In this document: positions 34,102 to 45,872 of the stretch, piece after piece | Numbering within the stretch: position 1 is the first letter of the stretch | Layout of the letters: each line of letters opens with the position of its first letter | Assembly (NCBI GenBank): GCA_002099365.1 | Contig: MSED01000002.1 | Coordinates: forward strand, 868,001 to 932,000 | Source of the DNA: Phialophora verrucosa | Lineage: Eukaryota > Ascomycota > Eurotiomycetes > Chaetothyriales > Herpotrichiellaceae | DNA length: 64,000 nucleotides | Reading direction: 5' to 3' | Translations under genes and position numbers: made by a program | Notes under the pieces: generated by a model | The model's database searches: none | What the model was told of the DNA's origin: nothing | Seen by the model: the letters and a program-made list of their open reading frames with translations, nothing else

Positions 34102-35001
34102 CTGGGATTAGGTTAAGGATCCGGATTCGACAGCTAGCTTCCCGGACAATCCCTTTTGAATTCTGATCCGGAGCAGAGACAATTCAAGCAAGGCACCCCC
34201 GATCGGCAATACAGTCCTTCAAAAGGAGATCAGAGCTGACGGTGGAAAAAAGCTATGACCGGCACAGCCCTGCGAGATGGCTCCGAGAGAGTCACTCGAG
34301 GATGCACTGGACTGACGGAGCGACTAACTCGACTTCCGTGGCCGCTGACCCCAGTCGCGGTACGGATTGCCTGAGGCGGTCTACCTTTCTGCCATGCGAT
34401 GGTGGTGCACCGGCCTTCTCACAAACTGGCGGCGGGTAGTCTTGTTATCGACAGTGCGGTCTTGTTCTCAACTTCAAGACCCGGCCCGGTCCCAGTTCGC
34501 GGGCATTCTGCACAACCTGAGCATGAGGAGGATAGACGGGTTTCGGATGGAAGAGAAGCACTCAGGAGGCAAAAGGTTAAGATACCCTACAGAGAAGAAT
34601 CGACGGTTGTGGATGGAAAAAGAGCGATGGCCAGTGTCAGAAGGCAAAAGCCCACGATGCTCTATAGAGTGGTCAGATATGCTTCCTTTGAGAGATGGCC
34701 GAGTCTTTGGTTCTGCATCCTTCCTCGGACGGAAAGCGAGTCAAGCTACGGTGTATGTATGTATAGTATAATAGCCTAAGGGGGGAGGGGTGCGAAGGGG
34801 CTCAGCCTTGTGGAGGGACGGAGCGAAACCGCAAGGCTGAGTAATGAATGCGGGGAAACATCAATTAATGATCAGCCCGTCGGATCATTAACAATCGCTG
34901 CATACATACATAATTTACACAGACATCTAAGGTTCCAACCCTCCCTCCCCTACAGCACAGTAGCCTGTCCTGTCTTCCTCGTCGACAACCTCCACGCAAA
35001 C
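34102..35001. other. Intergenic, no gene seen
   Basis: This contains the 3' flank of the STAND-like gene and the promoter of the riboflavin synthase gene. Overlapping frames at 34242-34779 have no domain signal. A pyrimidine-rich tract (34920-34990) precedes the next start. Confidence 0.5.
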
Positions 35002-35730
35002 ATGTTCACCGGCCTAGTCGAGACAATCGGCACGGTCAGCTCGCTCGTGGCCCTCGACCCCTCCACCTCCGGCGGCAACGGCACCTCCCTGACCATCTCG
35101 GACTGTTCTTCGATCCTCGGCGACGCCGCGCTCGGCGACTCCATCAGCGTGAACGGCACGTGCCTCACCGTCACAGAGCTAGACGACTCGTCGTCGAGAC
35201 AGAGCTTCAAAGTCGGGGTCGCGCCCGAGACGCTCCGCCGCACCAACCTGGGCCGTTTGAAAGAAGGGAGTCGCGTCAACCTGGAGCGCGCCGTCCTGGG
35301 GAGTACGCGCATGGGCGGCCATTTCGTGCAAGGCCACGTCGACACGGTTGCGACCATCCTCAGCGTCACGCCGGATGGGAATGCGCTGACGTTCCGGCTG
35401 AAGCCGCGAGAGAAGGAACCCCTGAGATATATCGTGGAGAAGGGCTACATCACGCTGGATGGGGCGAGTTTGACGGTCACGAACGTCAATGATGCCGAGG
35501 GGTGGTTTGAGGTCATGTTGATTGCGTATACGCAGGAAAGAGTCGTCATGGCGAGCAAGACGGCCGGCGACGAGGTCAATGTCGAGATCGACATTGTGGG
35601 CAAGTTGGTCGAGAAGAGCGTGGTGGGCTACTTTGAGGGGACGGCGTCGAGAGACGGAGCGCCCGCCATCTTGGAAAAGATCGTCGCCAGGTTGGTCGAG
35701 GACAAGTTGAAGACGCTGCAGCAGCGGTAA
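35002..35730 (+). CDS. RIB5: Riboflavin synthase
   Basis: A single exon of 242 residues. The enzyme converts two 6,7-dimethyl-8-ribityllumazine molecules to riboflavin and a pyrimidinedione. The start MFTGLVETIGTV is the conserved N-terminus of the family. The sequence is two tandem lumazine-binding barrels: the first with DSISVNGTCLTV and FKVGVAPETLRRTNLG, the second starting MGGHFVQGHVDTVATI and containing GYITLDGASLTVTNV and FEVMLIAYTQERVVM. It usually works as a cytosolic homotrimer. Length matches the family. The upstream in-frame ATG at 34810 would add residues with no homology, so 35002 is chosen. Confidence 0.96.
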   Translation: MFTGLVETIGTVSSLVALDPSTSGGNGTSLTISDCSSILGDAALGDSISVNGTCLTVTELDDSSSRQSFKVGVAPETLRRTNLGRLKEGSRVNLERAVLGSTRMGGHFVQGHVDTVATILSVTPDGNALTFRLKPREKEPLRYIVEKGYITLDGASLTVTNVNDAEGWFEVMLIAYTQERVVMASKTAGDEVNVEIDIVGKLVEKSVVGYFEGTASRDGAPAILEKIVARLVEDKLKTLQQR

Positions 35731-36601
35731 TGCCCCGGGAAGCGAGCATAAAATGGGCTGAGCGGAAACTGGGGGAACTGGGCACTGGGCACTGGACCGC
35801 CGGTATTCCATGTGGATCGACTACAACAGGTGCACGGCAACTGCTGGGGTTGTATCTACGGGAATGTCTCCCAGAGGGGAAACGGTACCTCAGCCGAAGC
35901 ATTCTTGCTATATACTCTATCGGGACGAGGTTCTCGGCATATAGACCAAGGTCGCGCAGGACAGGGTACGCCATAGCGCCGTGCTTGCGGTCGTGAGGGC
36001 TTTCCTTGCTGTTGCTTGCTTGCTTGCTTGCTTGCTTGGACTAAATGCGGCAGACAGAGCAGGACGGGCTAAGATATGTACACTATGCAAGGGAAAGGAC
36101 TGTCCCCGGCGCTGAGGCCTCCAGCTCTGGTGTACTGGCACTGGCGGGCGATGGGCATAATATCCCGTAGCACGGACGACGTGCAGCAAGATTGAGGGAT
36201 CTTGGGCCGTGAAGAGAGAATGAGAGAACCCAGCATCATACTGTCACCACTGTGTATAAGACCTGGAGTGAACTCGCTCGAGCGTAGCTTCGTCGTCGTG
36301 CGTTCTGTTCCGATATAACTGTGACATACTATCGAGCTTCAGTAGATGCAACACCTTCCTGTGCAAAAGGGAAATATCCTGTAATCACATACTCTCGCCT
36401 CGACAGCCTTCTTCCGTAGGTGGTTGTTTAGAAGCCCACGCCTGTTCTGGGCAAGGCACCACACACACACGCACACACAGAGTGGCTCAATGCAACTAGG
36501 TCATCTGTCTGAATGTATTGTCTATGCGCTCGTCGAGGACAGTATACATTGTATTTCCCGCTCAAATACATATGGCGAGCCTAACGTACGTGGTTTACTG
36601 T
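35731..36601. other. Intergenic with microsatellites
   Basis: This lies between two convergent stops. It contains a TTGC tetranucleotide array (36012-36038) and a CA-rich run near 36461-36480. No gene seen. Confidence 0.55.
36012..36038. repeat. TTGC tetranucleotide microsatellite
   Basis: About six to seven perfect copies of TTGC in non-coding DNA downstream of riboflavin synthase. Confidence 0.85.
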
Positions 36602-39600
36602 TCAAGAAGTCCCGCCCCCGGCATTATACCCACCAGCATAACCGTTGCCGTTGCCATTGCCATTGCCGAAAAAAAAGCCATCAAACAAATCGTACTGCTG
36701 CCCATCGCTCCAATCGTGCTGCATGTCCAGGCCCATGCCGAAGCCTAGGTCGCCCAGCCCCCCGGCGTCGATTTTGAAGTCCCCGTCACCCTCGCCCCCA
36801 CCGCCGCTGCTCATGTTGTTGAGGAAGTCCATGCCTGGCAGAGTGGACATGAAGTCCGGGTTATAGGTGTTCTGCATGTAAAACTGAGGGTTTGCCTGGG
36901 ACTGGGTCTGCTGGGGGCTGAACAGGTGAGGGTTGGTGGTTGACGAGCTCATGCCTAGACCGGAGTTGATCTGCGAGTTGATGCTCGAGGCGGGAGACAG
37001 CTGGCGCTGGGGTGGCGAGTGCTGGAGTGAAGCAGCATGAGGAGGAGGGCCCATGCCCATCCCCATGGCGGTATTTGACTGCGGAGAATGTTGCTGCTGC
37101 TGGCGTAGGCCTTGAAGCGGCTGTGGGAATGAGTAGGAAGGGCGGGTGCTTGGCTCAAGGTCTTCGGGGAAGAGCTCGCGGAGGTCCATGTCGAATTTCG
37201 GGGGAGGGCGTTTCTTCTGTATGGGTCGGGGCGCGATGCGTGTGTTCGCGGGTGGTTTGGAGTCGATCTGCATCGGCACTGGTTGGTTCTGTTGGCTGGA
37301 TTGCCGATTGAGTTGCTGTCGTGGTTGCCTTTCGTCCCGTGGCTCCATCGAGAACCCGAAGCCAGGGGTTGACATGCACATTTGCACCGTGGCTTTGCTC
37401 ATTCTTTCGAAGGCGTCGCGGCAGGCTTCGGCAGGCGGACACTTTTCCATGAGGTCGCCGAGCACAGAAGTCGCGGCGAGGACGGTGAAGTCAAAGTCAT
37501 CGAGGGTCTAATTGTCTGTGTTAGTCGAAAATCGGCAGTCTCTGAGAATGCTTACCAGGCGAGCCCTGACAGCCGGTGAGTGCCAGACAGCGTACAGGAA
37601 CGAGATCCCGGCCATGAAAAGATGATGTGTGGCCAGGTACGTGTAATTCACGAGTCGGAGCCGATGAAGTTGCCTGTACAGCTTCAATGTCTTCTGGCCG
37701 GCCTCTGCACACTTCAGAAACACCAGGTCCTCATCCTCTTTGTCTTCCATCCTCAGGCTCGAGGGACTCGCCACATCCTCGGTCGGGCTTAGTTCGTTTG
37801 CTAGGGGGGCTGGGACGCTGAGGCTCTGGCGATACAGCATTATGACAGCCTGCCAGTAATTGAGTTCCAGGAACTGCACAGAGAATCCGACGCCCGTCTC
37901 CGAAGGGTCGGGCGCCGACTCCTTCCACTCGTACAGCCGTTGGTCGATGTCTCGTCGCCACGATCGAAAAGAGTCGAACTTACTCAGGAAAGGCGACGGT
38001 AGTTTGGTATGCATGAATTGGTTGCGTTGGTTGGTGCCATTGAGTCGTGCTTGCTGTGCTTGTTGATACTGGAGGACCTGGAGAATCTCGGACTGCAACA
38101 GTCGTAACCGGAAGTAGTGGTGCGAAACCCATTTGTAGGTGGGTTCGTCCGGGAAGGCGGGACTTGAAAAGCCAGCTCTGCTGATGTGTTTGTCGTCAAG
38201 AAGAGACGGGAATTCTGTGGTAACGACTTGATCAGTAATGCCAAATGGTCGTCCTACACAGGTGCTGACGAGGCGGTCGAACGTGTACGTGCACCACCAC
38301 AGTCGCCTCCGCAAGTCACGAAGCCATTCGCGTCGGCCTTTCTCCTTTGCATCTACTGGCTTTGGTGGCTTATCAGTGGGGTTCCGGGGTCCGCCTTGCA
38401 TCTCCATGTTATCGTCAATTCCCGTGCCGTCTTCGTAATGGAGGCCAAGATCAACGGCCAGCCTCATGGCCACACCTACAATGTACCACAGTCCTGGGGC
38501 CACGGGTCTAAGAAGAGCAAAGCTGCACAGGAGGAGGACGGCCTGAAGCTCTTCCAAATCACCATTCGGTCGTTCAGCAGCCTCGACGGACGAGCTGGTT
38601 GCCAGAAACGACCCGAGGTTGACAATAGCGGAAGCATGATATTCCTCAGGTTGTGCTTGTTGCATTGCCAGTCTGGCCCTTTTAGGAGCGTAGTCGCCTT
38701 CGCGAGAATTGGGCTGAGGATCTGATGACCCCCAAATAATGCCAGCGCCAATCGCAAAGACGATGCTCAGCAGGTAAAGTTCTCGACTGGTCCGCTTCGA
38801 GGGTTCGATCGAGTATGTACGATCAAACAGATCCATGAATTCCCCTCGATGCAAAATCGGGATCTGGGGGTTGGCATGTTCAAAGTACAGATTGACTAGT
38901 TTCTCACCCAGGGCTCGATCTGGAAAGGGAGCCTCCTTGATGGTCGGTTTCGTCTGTAGGCCAAAGTACGAATCCCTCATGGAACTGCCCCCTGAGCTGG
39001 CAAGATTGGGCGCGGGTCGGCTAGGTCTGACGCCGGCGCGCTCAGAGTTGTTGCTCGAGACCGAGCTCTTGACCGCGGCCAGCACCACTCGCGCAAAAGA
39101 TATGCCCGACGTTGAACCCAGGTATCGTGCATCGGAAGCACCTTGCACAGAGACCATCCCGATGTTGGACACCAGCTTGTTCAGCTTTTCGGCGTCTTCT
39201 TGCCTCTTGTCCCAGTCCTCGGCGCGGACAGGGCGTGGTGAGCCATTGCTGGGTGACTGAGGTCCGAGCCAGGAACTCTTTGCGCTGGCCGGCGACTGGA
39301 CGGCGTCCCCAAGCTCTTTGGCCTCGGCGCTGAAGACTTCGCCCGCATTGTAAGAGATGGCATTTGCCTTGAGCAGTTGCTCAAAGTAGGCCAACCTGGT
39401 CTCGAGGTAGTAGACGTAACTCCGCGGGATCTCTCTCTTTGTGATCGGGTCATAGCCTACACATCGCACGTTGGCCTTCTCACAGGTCGAGCAGGCGGGC
39501 AAGCGCTGGTCGCATCGATTCTTGCGAACACGACAGCGATTGCAGGCGGAGACATTCCTGAAGGCGGAGGTCGCCGACGCCACGGAACTGGGGGGAGGAG

Positions 39601-39712
39601 AGTTGGTCGCGACTGCAATGGCAGGCTCGGGTTGGGGATGGAGGGGGAGTTCGTCGGCGGGATACGCTCGCTTGAGGCTGGCGCTCGGAGGAGAGGCTGC
39701 GGAGGAGGTCAT
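36602..39712 (-). CDS. Ppr1-like Zn2Cys6 transcription factor
   Basis: Two exons (39712-37556, 37507-36602) give 1020 residues. Residues about 56-84 form the Zn2Cys6 cluster (SACNRCRVRKNRCDQ, then PACSTCEKANVRCVGYDP). It is followed by ITKREIPRSYVYYLETRLAY, the linker/coiled-coil pattern of the yeast pyrimidine regulator Ppr1. The fungal-trans domain spans about residues 270-560 (PQIPILHRGEFMDLFDRTY, LWYIVGVAMRLAVDLGLHYE, LRDLRRRLWWCTYTFDRLV). After the intron the tail is Gln/Pro/Asn/Gly-rich and probably disordered, ending in a Gly-Asn repeat; it may be an activation region. It is nuclear; targets are not visible here, and the Ppr1 link does not prove pyrimidine control. Confidence 0.9.
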
Positions 39713-42700
39713 GTCATACGTCGGGAAGCGACACTGACATCTTCTGCCAGCGACGGTCTGTCTTTGGCGCGTTGCTGGAGAGAATTACCCTATCCAGAGC
39801 TATCGGAGCGGCATCTCAAGTACGAGTATGTCACAGCCTAGTCGCCCAGGTCAGCCTCGTGCCGCGCAACCTGATCATGGAGCATGGTGATGGATCGTTG
39901 CAGATTGTCGGCGGGCGAGCATCTCAGTGGCTGACGGGGAAAAAGCATGCTCGGCCTCGCCAAATGAAGTGAGGAGACGGTGATTAGGTGGTGATCTGGC
40001 TGCCAGGCTTATCTTGAGCCTGTGTGGCCTGTGCGCCTGGCCAATCGGCTCGCCGCTTTTGATCAGGTTCGCAGATAAACTGCTGTTGCATTTCCAATTG
40101 CTACAGTAAGGAGGCAACACGTCAAACTCCAACGCTGCTTTCTGAGCCCAGCACACGAGCGCAGGATCCATCCTCAAGCTCAGGACGCGAACTCACGCAC
40201 CATGCGACGGGCGGGCGAGCCTGGACGAGCTCTGAGCGACCTCCCTCTTTTCCCCCAATGCGCCTGCACCTGCGCCTGCGCCCTGCACCGGCATTCCCAG
40301 TGACTTCCAGCGGGTGGATGGTTGGCGCTCTTCCGCATGCAAATGACACGCATCCGATCTGCGAACGATGGCACCATGCAATCCGACATTGGCAACACTT
40401 GCACCTCACTTGTGGGGGACATGCGAAGATAAGTCAGCCAGTCTCGCTGCGTCACTGGCGTGGCTCCTGCTGCCAGTCAGCGCAGGCGTGCGGCGTCGTA
40501 CAGACCTAGTCGTTTTGACAACTTCCATGCATTCCATCTCAATTCCACCACACCATCGGCGGTATCGGGAATGCCATCTGTGTCGTCCTAGGGCTCGTTC
40601 GTAATATGTGTGCCACCGAGGGGAAATTTCCCCCGTTGCTCCAGTAAACAGGACACGCCAATCTCTCTCCATTTCAGGTATGTCGAGATGCCCTTTTCAT
40701 GGGACCCGTCGTTCCCGCTTCATTGCCCGCAACGGTTTGTTTGCTACTAGACAAGTGTCGCGGCCATGGCTTTCGGGATATGGAGGTATTGTACAAGACG
40801 GCATACCTTTCCCCGGGCTGAAGACGACTGTTGCAGGGGACTCCGTGAGCAGGCTCCGACAGTTTCCCTGAGTCATGGGAGGAGCTTGGCGACACTGTCT
40901 CGCGACTCTTTTCGAAGGATCGACATCCGACACGGTGTGCAGCTGGCTCTTTCGTGGCGTGTCCGCCCGGTAGTGGACGACCGACTTTCTACGACTATGA
41001 ATATCCGCTCTGACCGGTTGCTTGCGGATAGAATACATGACTTGCATCTCCCATCCGAGTCAGTCATACCTCGTGACGTCCACGCAAGAAACCGGATGCA
41101 GATGTGCCACAGGAAGATGCCATGACTGCCCCTCTCCCCAAGTGCCCAACCGACGTACCGGTCCGGAAGGAGGAGCAACGGGGCGAGGACATGCAGCGGT
41201 CGAATAGGAGCGAGACACATGCCAAATGCAGTGAGAATCGATCATCGTGCATCAAGGCATCAACAAGGCTCTATGCACAACGTCGTCGCTTCAGCTGCGG
41301 TCTGTGACTCAATGCGGTCATCGACGGTCTAGACTTGGGACAGGAAAGATGTGTCCATCGCACAACATGCAACTTTATCTGACCGCTATTTGAGGGACGG
41401 CCGTTCGGTACATGGGACTTACCGTAAAGGGGATCTGCGCCTCGCCGGATCCAACATCTGGAACATCCCTCCGGTGCAGACACAGGTCAGCGCAAGGCAA
41501 CCAAGTCGTCCGCGGTCCAGCTGCCCTGCTGATCTGGGGCATTTCTCATGGACGTCTCTGGCCGAAACGAGTAATTCGCTCGCCGGTGAGGGGTTGGTGA
41601 CATGGGCGTGTATGTATGACCTGGCATCAGACGGGGTTCCATGTCGTGTAACATCAGCACACGAATTCAATGGTGGTTGATGATGTTATTGCAGAACGCT
41701 GCAATGGAGATGTCACCTACTAGCGGACGCCTTGCAGCTCCGGCACGGTACGCCTTGGTACAGATTTCTTCTAAACGAGGCTCGAGCAGACAGACAGACT
41801 GGGCAAGCGGCTCACCGGTGGAGTGCGTTGTGTGTGACCCGAGAAATGAGTTGCGCATACGAAATTGTGCATGCTCTAAGGCCACTTGGCCACGCTGCTG
41901 CATCTGCAGCATGCAGAGGATTTTTCGTCCCACGCATTCACGTCGGAGATCGTGCGGCAGAGTGAGGCTGGACTAGTTTAGCTGCGACAATTTTCTCGGT
42001 CGTCACAGGTGCGAAAGTCCCAAGGCTCGTTTCTGCAGCCGATAGTGCCGACATCAGCAAAGGCCTTACGTACTTTTCTTCTACATAATCCGTGCTCCGG
42101 ACTGACTACGCCATGCGGTGAGTGAGTGAGGCAAGCAGGAATTGGGACATCCCTCCCCATCGACGAGGCGACCAGAAGGGAGCCAGTGACAGCCTGGGCG
42201 GTTTGCAATGGCGCCGTCGTCTCGGCTGGCCGTCTGCCCAAAGGTCCTTTTGAAGCCCGACAGAAGCGCAACGGCGTGGGGTAAAGTAGGTTGGGTCTAT
42301 CCTAGCTTGCTGGCTACAGTATGTACAGTACATACCCCATGCATCGAAGATGCTGCACAGTCCTCCGAAATAGCACATGGGCGGCAGAACGGTCGATGTC
42401 GCAACAAACATTCTCCCTGTCCCGGTACGAGTAGAGAGTACTACTGGGTACCTAGCACCTTGTCGCTCGAGCGTCGCAAAGTCCTGGATACCTGGCCTTG
42501 CTCGCTCTGACACAAGTCGGTAATCTCAATTTTGCCATGCGACGAGCAAGCATGGCCGCGTTGCAACAAACATTGCGCCACTGAGAAAGTCTGGAGACCG
42601 GGGGGACTGTGAAACGCCGGGACAGACAGAATCTCGAAACGTCGTCGGGGCCTAGCTATCTAACGGACGCCTAACCAGGGACTAAGGCAGCAATGCAGCA

Positions 42701-45700
42701 TCGGACGTAAGGCTTTCCAGAGCGTGAACCAGTCCCCCGGAATCGTGGAATAATCATGTACCTAGTACCTAGTACGATACGCACAGTACATACTCGTGCT
42801 GGACCGCACCTTGTGCCTTGCTACTGTGTACTATTCCTGGCGCGCGCAGAGTATTGTGTGCCATACCACCGTGTGCATACGCTACTCGTACTGGTACACT
42901 GATCCCCTACATACGTACTCGTACTGTGATGATCCCAATGCCTGCGACACACCAGACTGAGCCACTCCCGCCCGCGGCGAAGAGCGGCAATTCTTTTCTG
43001 GAAAACGAAAACTGAATCAGGGGGTGCAGGCTAGCTAAATTCTTCCCCGAAGGATTTGCGTTCAAGCAGAGGCTCCTCTCTCTCTCCCCCCCGGCGGCCG
43101 TGTGCTCGACAAGACTCGCTAGAAGAAACTCAATTGCGTGAAAGGTTTCAGACCGTCCAACGTCTTCCCCTGCTTGTGCTGTGCAGTGTGCTGGGAAACG
43201 TTTTAGCTTCGCTTCGAAGTCAATCCCCATGCACTCCGTCACCTCTCGATCACAACCTTGTTCTCCAGTTTGGGCGCCGGAGCATTCAAAAGTGACGGAG
43301 TGACTACGGAGTGCAGGACAACAGCACGGTACCGAAATCTCGTCTATCACTTCTCGACCGTCGTGAGGGGTCAATCATTGCTACTAGCTAGGATGTCCCC
43401 GTGGATCCTTGACTCTGCATTTTTCTCGTACTTGGGACACGAGTAGCTCGTAACAAGGAGAGGAAAAGACAAATCGCCCACGACGGGCCTGAAGTCTCTC
43501 ATCCATGTCCTGTCCGATTATTTCGCATCTCTCATTCATCCGTAGCTTTGCTCCTCGAATCATATCCGTGCTTGGGTCAAATGAATGCATTATTTGCGTG
43601 GGCGTTGTGCATTTGCCCGCGTGCGCGCGCAGCATGTCAGACATCTTTCTTGCACTCATTCACTCCTCCTTGGTCGAACGAGCCCGCTCAACTTCCGGAT
43701 CCTTTGGCGGCACCTTCATCTCCAGCCTGTTGCCCAACGGTGCTGAGTCATTTTTCCCCTTCGTCACGCGGTTCGCTGCGTGCTCCGTACCTCACATCCC
43801 GCGTTTGCAAGCATGTCGACTCGGTCTCGTCATCATAGCACATTGATTCGGCCACGGATGAGACGACAAGCAAGTGGGTTAAGGTCAAAACGTCAAGATA
43901 GTACGAGGTAAACTCGTAGCTGGCTTTGCATCCAGCCAGTCAGGAATGTCATGTTGGCCCATCCGAATATCCGCCCCCTTGCCTTGCGGAGTAAGTGCCC
44001 GGTACAACCCCAGTCTCTGGATGTGCACACCCTCACCACATGACACGTTCCCAGTTCTACAAGAGTCAATCGGACGAGTACTCGTACTGGGTACTGTATG
44101 AGGTACTCCAGCAGCACCGGTTGGGTGGCAACTTGCCTTTTTTCCTTCTTTCTCCGCCCAGACCAGTCCTGTTCGTTGTTTCCGTCGTCGGGCATGACCG
44201 CTTCTTTCACCGCCTCTGTGCCCCCCTTACCTATCAAACTCTCATCCGGGCAGCGACAGGAGTTGATCGGCGACTAATTCGTCGGTCGTGATGTGCACTG
44301 TACATGGCCCGGTACTCATACGGGTTACGGCTCTCGGTCACATGGTGGACAGAAGCGAGGGCAAGATGACATGCCGCTGATGCGGCCAGGGCAGTGCTCA
44401 TCACACAACATTTGCGACGCACCCTGGGCCACAGGCGTGAGGGCTTGCTTACTGGGTACAAGGTACAGGAGCGGCCGGGCTGTTTTAGGCGCCTGCGCAG
44501 CCCGCTTATTTCGCAAGGGGAAGGGAAAAACCCAAAAAGCTTCTGGGGGGCATCTAGCGGCAAGCCAGCGTTAGCCGAGTGGTGGAAGTCCCAGCGCTAG
44601 AGGTAGACACTCTTCGGTAAGCTTGATCCCCGGGGACCGGATGACCAGGATGTCGTCCCTAGGCCAGGCTTTCCTCGGGCCCACCCCAGCTTGCTCAGGG
44701 GTAATTGCCCTCCAGTCGACGAATCGCGGTGCTTGCCGTGGCCTCACAGTGACATCCATGCCTATCGATCCTCCGAGTCATGAGGCTTCGTGCAGGCCAG
44801 CGAATGGGGCCCTGGAGGTACCGTTGTCGCGGTTCCTTGGGCTCTCGGCCATTTTTGTTCTCTGTTTGAACCCGGTCGGATAAGCCTGAGATTTTCTCGA
44901 TAACCCATCCTTTGTTCCGTCCATCGAGACAAGACAAGCCAGCCCCCCACCAATGAGCATCCCGACCTTTTGCTTCTCCTTGCGCCCCCCCGTTCCTCGC
45001 GCTATTTCCTCTCTCGTTTCTTTCTGTCTCCTGGAGTTCTGGCGTCCTGGCCGTGATGCCAATCCCGGGTCCACACCGCCATCGTCGCATGGCAGCCCTG
45101 AAACCCACCCTTCCTGGAGCCCAAACGGCAGAGAAAAGCCAAAATGGAGCTCTGGCCTGGTGATATGCCCCTGCTAACCTCTTGTGTTGCCGTTCTGGGA
45201 TCCACCAGGTCGTTCCCCCCGCCACTGCCCGCTTCCAGGATCTAAGCATCAACATCCCACCTGGCTCTTGTCCCACCATCACCACTTTCCGGTCGCTTCC
45301 TGACCTCGCCCTTAGTTGCCCAACGTCCTAGGGCCGCCGGGCAGAAGAACATCATCTCCCACCCCGGTCTGCGCGGACAATTTTTATTTCGGGTGACTTC
45401 GAACTGGTCTCACGGCAGCTCCGGCTTTTGGCTCTAGCGCAGTCACTGGAGCTGCCCAACTCGGCCTTCTGTGGACAGCCGGGCGCGGATGTCAGAGACT
45501 TTTGCCTGACAAGTTCCGCTTCCTCACCCGTGTAACCGTGGCTTGATTTGGCCACTGGCTCTGCGAGAAATGTCTCCATCGCAAGTCCTGCCATGCTGCC
45601 GCGTCGTGTGTGCTACGTACTATCCCAACTGCCTCCCAAACTGTCCACCGCTTCTTCTTCCACGCGGCGGATGCACCATTCCGCCAGCGAAGAGCGATGG

Positions 45701-45872
45701 GAGCGCCCCGCTCGCCCTTGGTCTATCGTGGTTCATTCCTTTGTCTCCTGGAAATTTCTCCTTCCCTTAATATGGCTGTCCCCTCGCGCTGTCAGTCGGG
45801 TGACCCTTTTCTTTGCCCACCTGCCTGCCCGTGCCCTCGACCGACGACACCATCCTTCCTCCCTCGGTGACG
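39713..45872. other. Gene-poor 6.2 kb stretch, no supportable gene
   Basis: Both strands were read. Frames of up to 196 codons occur (45285-44695 minus, 43374-42907 minus), but they overlap other frames, have irregular Cys/Arg/Trp-rich composition and show no motif or splice structure. Repeated short motifs such as CTAGTAC, GTACTCGTACT and TACAGTA cluster at 42300-42330, 42750-42800 and 42870-42930. From about 44900 to 45870 the plus strand is pyrimidine-rich, consistent with a promoter and long 5' UTR of the next gene. The outer edges must also carry the Ppr1-like gene's promoter. Confidence 0.55.

Noticed and set aside
34242..34779. Overlapping open frames upstream of riboflavin synthase
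   Set aside because: Two phases open at once, basic low-information sequence, no homologous features.
42907..43374. 155-codon minus-strand open frame
   Set aside because: No domain, Cys-scattered composition, no splice partners.
44570..44640. tRNA-like stretch containing TAGCCGAGTGGT
   Set aside because: It resembles a Leu/Ser tRNA D-arm, but no matching acceptor stem and no TTCGA T-loop follow at the right distance.
44695..45285. 196-codon minus-strand open frame
   Set aside because: Irregular Trp/Arg/Gly-rich composition, no motif, overlapping frames on both strands; it fits chance in GC-rich DNA.
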